The notes beneath the pieces are model-generated. The model had not been told where the DNA came from and searched no databases. It worked only from the letters and a program-made list of their open reading frames with translations. Shown here in pieces: positions 58,030-64,000 of a DNA stretch of 64,000 nt. The stretch's first letter is position 1; every line of letters starts with the position of its first letter. A program made the translations under genes and the position numbers. Source of the stretch: Devosia yakushimensis (GTDB lineage: Bacteria > Pseudomonadota > Alphaproteobacteria > Rhizobiales > Devosiaceae); contig NZ_BSNG01000001.1 in NCBI RefSeq assembly GCF_030159855.1, positions 1,054,001-1,118,000 of the forward strand, in the 5' to 3' direction.

Positions 58030-59421
58030 TTGAATACAGCCAGCCTGAAATTTGGAACGAGCGGCTTGCGCGGCCTGGCGGTGGAGCTACAGGGGCAGGC
58101 GGCGCGGCGCTATGTGGCGGCGTTTCTGCGGCATGCGCAGGCGCTGGGACAATTGGACGGCGGCAGGGTGTTTATCGGGCGGGATTTCCGGCCGTCGAGC
58201 CCGGCTATTGCCGAGGATTGCGCGGCAGCGATTGCCCTGTTCGGGCTCGAGGCGGTCGATTGCGGCATGGTGCCGACGCCAGCCTTGGCGCTGCATGCCA
58301 TGGCTGCAGGATGCTGCGCCATCATGATTACGGGCAGCCATATTCCGGCGGACCGGAATGGGCTCAAATTCTATGTGCCGGGCGGGGAAATCAGCAAGGC
58401 GGATGAGGCCGGGATCGTGGCGGCCTTGCGCGACGAGACCGTGCCCGATGGCGGCCTGCCCATGGCCGATGAGGCCGAGCTGGCTGTGGCGCGCTATATT
58501 AGGCGCTATGCCGGGCTGCTGCCGGAAGGGGCGCTGGATGGGCTGCGGATTGGGGTCTTCGAGCATTCCAGCGTGGCGCGGGACGTGCTGGGGCAGGTAA
58601 TGCGGCGAGCCGGTGCGGCGGCGGTGAGCCTGGGGCGGACCGAGAGCTTCGTCGCGGTGGATACCGAGGCCTTTGGCGACGCGGTATTCGCGCCGCTCAG
58701 GGGATGGATGGCGCGCGAGCGGCTCGATGCCATCGTATCCTCGGATGGGGATGGCGATCGGCCGCTGTTGATGGACGCCAAGGGCGAATTCGTGCGGGGC
58801 GATGTGCTGGGCCTGCTCGCGGCAGGGATGCTGGAGGCGCGAACGGTGGTGACGCCGGTTACCTCCAATTCGGCGCTGGAGCGGACCGGATTTTTCGCGA
58901 CGGTGCTGCGGACCCGGGTGGGGTCGCCTTATGTGATCGAGGCGATGGAGACGGCGGATGATGGCGTCGTCGGGTTCGAGGCCAATGGCGGCACCTTTGT
59001 CAGCCGGGGTATTGCCGGGCTCGATCCTCTGCCGACGCGGGACGCGGTCTTGCCCTTGCTCTGCGCATTGGGATTGGCGGCGCAGCGGACGATGAGCGTC
59101 GACGCGCTCGTGGCGGAGCTGCCGCTGCAATATGCTTTGGCCGACCGGCTGCAGGATGTGGCGGCGGAGCGAAGCGGGGCGTTTCTGCGGCGGCTGGGCG
59201 AGGATCGCGCCTTTGCCGAGGCGTTTTTTTCGCCGCATGGGATTGCGAGCTTGTCCACGATAGACGGGCTGCAGTTCCGTACGCTGTCGGGCGACATGGT
59301 GCATTTCCGCGCTTCGGGCAACGCGCCGGAGCTGCGGTGCTATGTCGAGGGAAGCACGCCTGAAGTAGCGAGGGACTTGCTGGATTGGGGGATGCGGGCG
59401 GCGGCCGAGCAGGTGCGGTAG
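58030..59421 (+). CDS. Phosphohexomutase, phosphomannomutase-like
   Basis: 463 residues with a TTG start at 58030 (GAGG six bases upstream; earlier TTG codons at 58009 and 58012 lack one). FGTSGLRG opens the fold; the phosphoserine is Ser103 in TGSHIPADRNGLKFY, a variant of the usual TASHNP; metal loop SSDGDGDRP (238-245); EANGG sugar-binding loop; RASGNAPELR phosphate loop. It should interconvert 1- and 6-phosphates of mannose or glucose for nucleotide-sugar synthesis. Confidence 0.88.
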   Translation: MNTASLKFGTSGLRGLAVELQGQAARRYVAAFLRHAQALGQLDGGRVFIGRDFRPSSPAIAEDCAAAIALFGLEAVDCGMVPTPALALHAMAAGCCAIMITGSHIPADRNGLKFYVPGGEISKADEAGIVAALRDETVPDGGLPMADEAELAVARYIRRYAGLLPEGALDGLRIGVFEHSSVARDVLGQVMRRAGAAAVSLGRTESFVAVDTEAFGDAVFAPLRGWMARERLDAIVSSDGDGDRPLLMDAKGEFVRGDVLGLLAAGMLEARTVVTPVTSNSALERTGFFATVLRTRVGSPYVIEAMETADDGVVGFEANGGTFVSRGIAGLDPLPTRDAVLPLLCALGLAAQRTMSVDALVAELPLQYALADRLQDVAAERSGAFLRRLGEDRAFAEAFFSPHGIASLSTIDGLQFRTLSGDMVHFRASGNAPELRCYVEGSTPEVARDLLDWGMRAAAEQVR

Positions 59422-59469
59422 GGAGCGCCCATGGTGTCCGCGATGCCTGCCACCATCATCAAGCACCTT

Positions 59470-59541
59470 CCTCGGGCTTGACCCGAGGATCATTCGCAAC
59501 GTGTGCCGTGTGGTGAGTGGCCCTCGGGTCAAGCCCGAGGG
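59470..59541. repeat. REP palindrome pair (CCTCGGG type)
   Basis: CCTCGGG-CTTGA-CCCGAGG (59470-59488) and CCCTCGGG-TCAAG-CCCGAGGG (59521-59541): two hairpins in inverted arrangement after the phosphomannomutase-like gene. Confidence 0.8.
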
Positions 59542-59619
59542 AGGCGTTTGTGGGTGGACGAGATTGTGGGGTGCCTGGATTTTGCAGCGCAGTGCGCCCA
59601 GCTGCGCCAAATCCCAAGA

Positions 59620-59652
59620 AAAGGTCGCCCCAGCGGGCGGCCTTTGGTTTTT
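59620..59652. terminator. Bidirectional terminator
   Basis: AAAGGTCGCCC (59620-59630), loop CAGC, GGGCGGCCTTT (59635-59645), one T-G pair; then GGTTTTT on the plus strand, and TTTTCTT on the minus strand. It closes the convergent secreted-protein gene (stop at 59651) and the plus-strand operon. Confidence 0.82.
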
Positions 59653-61441
59653 ACTTGGCGACGGCCTGGATGTTGACCTTGCCGATCAAGGAGGCGGGGT
59701 CGCTTTCGGCGGCCATGAAGTCGAACATGCCCAGGCCCGGCTCTTCCTTGGCGGTCATGTCGAGGGTGAGCTGCTTGGCCTTGCCGCTGACGAAGCTGTT
59801 GATGGCGGCGCCCACTTTCTGGGCGTCGGCGGCGCCGGCGAGCAGGCCGACCACGGTGCCTTCGGCGAGGCCGGCAAAGATCGGGCGCATGGTCGCTGCA
59901 TCACTGCCCTGTTCGGCGGCGACGGTGGTGAGGATCAGGTCGGACAGCCCCGCATCGGTAACGTCGACGCGCAGGTGATTGATCGCTAGGCCCATGGCCG
60001 CAGCCATGGCGGCGTTTTCATTGAGGCCAAACAGGGCCTCGGTCGCGTTGGTCAGCGTGCCGGTGAGCAGGACAGTGGCCAGATTGGCGCCGGTGACCGA
60101 AACATCGTCGATGGCGATGGTGTCTTCGGCTTCGTTCCAGGACGCATCGACCGTAAAGCCCAGATCGAGCGAAGTGACGCCCAGGTCGATCAACTGCTGG
60201 AGCTGCTCGTCATCGGTCTGCGCGGGCAGCTTGAAGACGAAGTTGCTGGCCGAAGTATAAAGATCGGTCGGAATGCCGTTGCGATAGGCGTCCAGCGCCA
60301 GCTCGAAGGCGCCGATACCGATGACGATCCGCTCGTCGGTCTCTGGATCGGGCACGTCCATATCGACATCGGCGAAGGAGAAACCGGCAAAGGCGGGGAT
60401 GAGCGAGCGCATATTGGCTTCGAGCCAGGCCTCGTCGATGGCAGCGGGAGCGGCCTCTACCACAGCGATCGGGCCGCTGAGATCGGTCTGCTTGATTTCC
60501 AGCTTGCCAATATTGAAGTGGCCGTCGCCTTCGACGGCGAATTCCAGCCCATCCATGGTGATTGCCGGATAAATGCCCGGGCTCATGCCGCCCATGGTCA
60601 TGCCCTTGATGGCGACCGTCAGCGGACGGTCCTCGTCGTCGGTGCCCTTGCAATCAAGGCCGGCAAATTCGACGGAGGAGGATTCAAAGGCGGTAAACAT
60701 GTCGGCGTAGATATGGAGGGCCTTGCCGATGGTTTCAGGGGAGGGCGTCTCGCCCTCGCGCTCCATGGCCTCGGCCATGCCGATAATGTCGGCGAAGGAG
60801 TATTTGAGCGGGCGGGCCTTGAATTCGGCCGCGGTGACCGGGCCGAAATTGCACGACACTTCGGGCGTCGTCAGGGTGCCGCCCTCGAATTGGAGATCGG
60901 TATAGATGGTTTCGAGTTCGGTCTGGCCGGTGGCATCCACCAGGCCATAGGTGCCGAGCACGCCGGCGATATTGAAATTGCTGGCGGCGAAGGGGCCCAT
61001 CTCGGCCGAACCTTCTTCAAGGCCGTCCATGCTCGAACCGGCCAGCTTGACTGAACCGGCGACGCCATCGGTCACATCGGTCAGCACCAGATCGCTGAAG
61101 GTTATGACGGTGTCGGAGGAGGCATCGCCAATCGTGGTGGTCGCCTTGACCAGGATTTCGGGGATGGTGATGCTGGTGGCGGTGAGGCCGGCCAGTTCAT
61201 CGGCATGGCTGGCGACATTGCCGCTGAAAATGTCGCGCAGCGTGGCTTCATCGAGATTGGAGCCGACAGCCGCGATGGTGGGGATTTCCACGGTGAAATC
61301 GGTGACGGGCGCAGCGGCGGGTTCTGCCGCCGGAGTCTTGACCTTCTGCGCCCAGGCGGGGCCGGCGGACAGGGCAGTGCTCAACAGGCAGGCGGCGGCC
61401 ACGGCGCCAAGACGCTGCCGGGATGTCGGGCTTATCATCAT
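59651..61441 (-). CDS. Large secreted protein of unknown function
   Basis: 596 residues with a clear signal peptide (hydrophobic residues 11-25, cleavage after Ala31, PAWAQ). The mature part is acidic, low in cysteine (two) and made of strand-like repeats ending in DL or DVS (FNIGKLEIKQTDLSG, IAIDDVSVTGANLATVLLTGTLTNATEAL), suggesting an extended beta structure such as a periplasmic AsmA- or DUF945-like protein. I do not recognise a family. Monocistronic, closed by the terminator at 59620; 164 bp to the next gene. Confidence 0.75.
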   Translation of the reverse strand: MMISPTSRQRLGAVAAACLLSTALSAGPAWAQKVKTPAAEPAAAPVTDFTVEIPTIAAVGSNLDEATLRDIFSGNVASHADELAGLTATSITIPEILVKATTTIGDASSDTVITFSDLVLTDVTDGVAGSVKLAGSSMDGLEEGSAEMGPFAASNFNIAGVLGTYGLVDATGQTELETIYTDLQFEGGTLTTPEVSCNFGPVTAAEFKARPLKYSFADIIGMAEAMEREGETPSPETIGKALHIYADMFTAFESSSVEFAGLDCKGTDDEDRPLTVAIKGMTMGGMSPGIYPAITMDGLEFAVEGDGHFNIGKLEIKQTDLSGPIAVVEAAPAAIDEAWLEANMRSLIPAFAGFSFADVDMDVPDPETDERIVIGIGAFELALDAYRNGIPTDLYTSASNFVFKLPAQTDDEQLQQLIDLGVTSLDLGFTVDASWNEAEDTIAIDDVSVTGANLATVLLTGTLTNATEALFGLNENAAMAAAMGLAINHLRVDVTDAGLSDLILTTVAAEQGSDAATMRPIFAGLAEGTVVGLLAGAADAQKVGAAINSFVSGKAKQLTLDMTAKEEPGLGMFDFMAAESDPASLIGKVNIQAVAK

Positions 61442-61605
61442 GAGTCTTCTCGCAGGTTCGTTCGCGGCGCAATTTGCGGCATTCGTCCGGGGGCTTCAAT
61501 AGCCAAAGCCGACACAATCGGGCGCGGGGGCGCCCGATTGTCTTGATGATGACACATATCGGAGGGTTGCGGGTGGCGCCGGGCGTGAAACGCCCGGACG
61601 GAAGC

Positions 61606-62391
61606 TCAGGACCCGGTGCCGCGCAGGAATTCGCGCTGCATGGTGATCAGCATGATGCGCAGATCCAGCCACAGCGAGAAATTCTGGATATAGGCAACGT
61701 CGTGATCGATGCGGCCGATGGCCTGTTCGCTCTGCGTGGTGGGGCCGCGATAGCCATTGGCCTGAGCCCAGCCGGTGAGGCCCGGGCGCATATGGCGGCG
61801 ATAGCTGTAATAGGGCACCAATTGCTCGTAGGGCATGCCGGCGGCGAGCTGCCCGCCGACATGGGGACGCGGGCCCACCAGCGACATGTCGCCCCGCAGC
61901 ACGTTGAGCAATTGGGGCAGCTCATCAATGCTGGTGCGGCGAAGGAACCGGCCGAGCGGCATGACGCGGTCATCCTCGGCCACGGTCTGCTTCACCCCTT
62001 CGGTGTTGCAGTGCTCGATATACATGGAGCGGAACTTGAGAATGGTGAACATGCGCCCGCCCAGGCCGACGCGTGGCTGGCGGAACAGCGCCGGGCCAGG
62101 ATCGGACAGGCGGATCGCCAGCGTCACCATGATCAGCAGCGGGCCGAGGAAAATCAGGGCCAGCAGGGATACCACAATATCGAAGGCGCGCTTGATCGCC
62201 AGTTCGACCTGGCGGCGTGACGTCATCGTCAGATCAGCCGGATACTTGCCAGTCCACAAAGAGGGCAGACCATTGGCAGAACGTTCGCTCAGACGAAGAG
62301 AGATTTGCGGATAGGGGTGTGCAGGCACGTCACTATTTGCAGAAGCGGAGTAGTCTTGCAGCAGATGCGGATTGGTACTGTCGAACGACAT
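61606..62391 (-). CDS. Exopolysaccharide sugar transferase (polyprenyl-phosphate glycosyl-1-phosphate transferase)
   Basis: 261 residues from ATG 62391 (GAGG nine bases upstream); longer in-frame starts lack support. One membrane helix (KRAFDIVVSLLALIFLGPLLIMVTLAI), then FRQPRVGLGGRMFTILKFRSM, DDRVMPLGRFLRRTSIDELPQLLNVLRGDMSLVGPRPH: the catalytic region of the bacterial sugar transferase family. It loads the first hexose-phosphate onto undecaprenyl phosphate. The short N-terminus means a WcaJ-type C-terminal domain only. Diverges from the flippase gene across an AT-rich gap. Confidence 0.92.
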   Translation of the reverse strand: MSFDSTNPHLLQDYSASANSDVPAHPYPQISLRLSERSANGLPSLWTGKYPADLTMTSRRQVELAIKRAFDIVVSLLALIFLGPLLIMVTLAIRLSDPGPALFRQPRVGLGGRMFTILKFRSMYIEHCNTEGVKQTVAEDDRVMPLGRFLRRTSIDELPQLLNVLRGDMSLVGPRPHVGGQLAAGMPYEQLVPYYSYRRHMRPGLTGWAQANGYRGPTTQSEQAIGRIDHDVAYIQNFSLWLDLRIMLITMQREFLRGTGS

Positions 62392-62479
62392 ATTCATCAC
62401 CCTCACGAACCCGCCATGCGCCCGCCGCCGCGGTGGCATTAATAGTCTGTTAATGATCGCATGAGGCTTGAATCCTGGC

Positions 62480-62840
62480 AATAGGGGGAGTGCAATGTGA
62501 ACACTTCGTCATGCTATTGATATACTTGACAAAATTTCTTGAACACGAGCATTTGTGTTGCAGAAAATCAACATTTTTTACAACAATATTTATCCAATTG
62601 GTCCATTTTTGGAATACCAAGCCGGATGCGGACAAAAGTTACTTGATTTTGATTCTAGCAGAGCAGTTAACGGGAGTGTTGATTTCCCGTACCGCGAAAT
62701 GAGATTGTAAGAACGCGGACTACAAATGGGGATATATTGTTTCCTCATGTATTTTATGCCGGAGCTGCAATGTGCATAGTTTCAAGGTGCTTGCCTTGTA
62801 GCAACGATGTGACCGCCTGCTTAGTATTCGTTGCACGCAA
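62480..62840. promoter_or_regulatory. AT-rich control region of exopolysaccharide locus
   Basis: The 449-bp gap between the divergent sugar transferase and flippase genes is unusually AT-rich from about 62480 to 62770 (TTTCTTGAACACGAGCATTT, CAACAATATTTATCCAATTG), in strong contrast to the surrounding GC-rich DNA. It contains TTGACA-like (TTGACAAAAT, 62526-62535) and TATATTG (62730s) boxes. AT-rich EPS promoters of alphaproteobacteria are often bound by MucR/Ros; a MucR link here is inference. No gene recognised in it. Confidence 0.6.
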
Positions 62841-64000
62841 ATGAGTTTTGCGCAGAAATTCCGGCGAAGCGTGGCGTGGTCGGCCGTGGGCAGCGCCGGC
62901 AATAACGTGATCAGTTTCCTGGTGTTTGCGCTGGTGGTGCGGGCCGTGGAGCCGAGCGTGATCGGCGTGATGGCGGTGGCCCTGGTCTTTGTCGATATGG
63001 GCAAGAGCTTCGTTTCGGCCGGGGTGCCCGATCTCATCGTGCGCCAGAAGGTGTGGAACGACAGCTATGCCATGATGTGCTTCTGGCTCAACCTGGCGGC
63101 GGCGGGGCTGTCGGTGCTGCTGATGGTGCGGGTCATCGGGCCGCTCGCCGAAATCTATTTCGCGCCGGGCACCATGATTGTGCTGGCCGCTCTTTCCTCC
63201 TGCTTCATCCTGGACGGCCTGCGCGTGGTGCCGGAATCCCGGCTGCGGCGGGCGTTCGACTATAAGAGCCTGGCCTGGCGGGGGCTCAGTGCGAACCTGC
63301 TTTCCGGCGTGCTCGGCGTCAGCCTGGCGCTGACGGGCTGGGGCATCTGGGCGCTGGTGGCTCAGCGGATATCGAGTTCACTGCTCACCACGGTCTTTAC
63401 ATTCATGGTGGCGCGCTGGTTTCCCACCACCTGGGGCACCCTGGAGGGATTGCTGGGCGTGGTTGGCCATGCCGTGGGGCTGGTGGGCGCGGAACTGCTC
63501 AAGCTGCTGTCGGACCGCCTGCCGGACCTGATGCTGGGCCTCTTTCTGGGGCCGGTGGGGGTGGCCGTCTACCGGGTTGGCGCGCGGGGGTTCGACGCGC
63601 TGGTGCAATTGACCGTGACGCCGGTGCGGTCGGCCTCGCTGTCGGCCTATGCGCAGCAGGCGCATTCGGGCAGACTGGGCGATAGCGTGATCAAGTCGCT
63701 GGCGGTGATCGCCATGCTTACATTCCCGCTGTTTTTCGGCGCGGCGAGCGTGGCGCCATCATTCGTGGTGCTGGCCTTTGGCGAGCAATGGCGCAGCTCG
63801 GCGGTGATCATGCAGATATTATGTGCAGCCAGCCCGCCAGTGCTGCTGGGCGCCATGCTGCAATCGGCGCTGTCAGCCAATCACGATACCAAGCTGGTGT
63901 TCAGCCTCAGCGCGGTTTCGGCGGCCACGACTTTCGTGACGCTGCTGGTGGCGGTGCCGCTGTTCGGATTGGTGGGGGCCACGGCGGCGCTGGCCATCCG
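62841..64000 (+). CDS. Polysaccharide flippase, MOP superfamily (partial, runs off end)
   Basis: At least 386 residues, open at the window end. MSFAQKFRRSVAWSAVGSAGNNVISFLVFALVVRAVEPSVIGVMAVALVFVDMG is the start of a Wzx-like or Polysacc_synt_3 exporter; about ten membrane helices follow, with LPDLMLGLFLGPVGVAVYRVGARGFD and LAFGEQWRSSAVIMQI. It moves lipid-linked oligosaccharides to the periplasm. Divergent from the sugar transferase gene; both belong to an exopolysaccharide cluster that continues beyond the window. Confidence 0.88.
   Translation, partial: MSFAQKFRRSVAWSAVGSAGNNVISFLVFALVVRAVEPSVIGVMAVALVFVDMGKSFVSAGVPDLIVRQKVWNDSYAMMCFWLNLAAAGLSVLLMVRVIGPLAEIYFAPGTMIVLAALSSCFILDGLRVVPESRLRRAFDYKSLAWRGLSANLLSGVLGVSLALTGWGIWALVAQRISSSLLTTVFTFMVARWFPTTWGTLEGLLGVVGHAVGLVGAELLKLLSDRLPDLMLGLFLGPVGVAVYRVGARGFDALVQLTVTPVRSASLSAYAQQAHSGRLGDSVIKSLAVIAMLTFPLFFGAASVAPSFVVLAFGEQWRSSAVIMQILCAASPPVLLGAMLQSALSANHDTKLVFSLSAVSAATTFVTLLVAVPLFGLVGATAALAI

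Overview
The window is about 64 kb of GC-rich DNA from an alphaproteobacterium, most likely of the Hyphomicrobiales (Rhizobiales) and perhaps close to Devosia. The inference rests on gene content: a transglutaminase-like cysteine protease, DUF3126, a PAS_5/MopJ-like protein, an Atu4866-like protein, a CHCC zinc-finger protein, RIME-like and REP-like intergenic palindromes, and pervasive high-GC codon use. No taxonomic marker gene is present, so the genus is a guess. I saw no prophage, insertion sequence, CRISPR array or rRNA. One tRNA was found.

Layout. 0-6.5 kb: the end of a xanthine phosphoribosyltransferase gene, a TetR/short-chain dehydrogenase/quinone oxidoreductase unit with a doubled operator, an ArsR-AHSA1-DHFR-like cassette, a cupin gene, tRNA-Leu(UAA), a RidA homologue and an ASCH-like protein. 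Two copies of a roughly 300-bp structured repeat lie here. 6.6-17 kb: housekeeping and stress genes (secreted protein, RluA-type pseudouridine synthase, CsbD, DHFR-like enzyme with divergent TetR, Ogt, CHAD, CYTH, EamA transporter, a second ASCH-like protein), then a gluconate module (gluconokinase, gluconate 5-dehydrogenase-like SDR, 6-phosphogluconate dehydrogenase) and a phosphoribosyltransferase.

17-39.5 kb: the most striking block, a purine and nucleoside salvage supercluster. It carries two nucleoside hydrolases, two different adenine deaminases, a guanine deaminase, two further TRZ/ATZ-type amidohydrolases, two M20 hydrolases, a complete BMP-type nucleoside ABC importer, a complete PotABCD-like ABC importer and a LacI-type regulator. 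A near-palindrome between the regulator and the long minus-strand operon recurs, 12 of 14 bases identical, in front of the PotD-like gene. This suggests that one regulator controls both importers. A strong terminator between the BMP binding-protein gene and its ATPase gene would set their expression ratio.

39.5-54 kb: mixed single genes (GNAT, TetA-like MFS pump, FAD monooxygenase, NDUFS6-like zinc protein, alpha/beta hydrolase, CysE, DUF3126, LysR with Atu4866-like protein, BTLCP protease, PilZ and PAS_5 proteins, rhomboid, HisI, DUF1801, FolE, an IscU-like scaffold and YidD). Many are separated by palindromic repeats. 54-59.5 kb: thrS, a small unknown protein, ArfB, a UDP-glucuronate 4-epimerase-like enzyme and a phosphomannomutase-like enzyme. 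59.6-64 kb: a large secreted protein, then the start of an exopolysaccharide locus. There a sugar transferase gene and a flippase gene diverge from an unusually AT-rich control region; the flippase runs off the window end.
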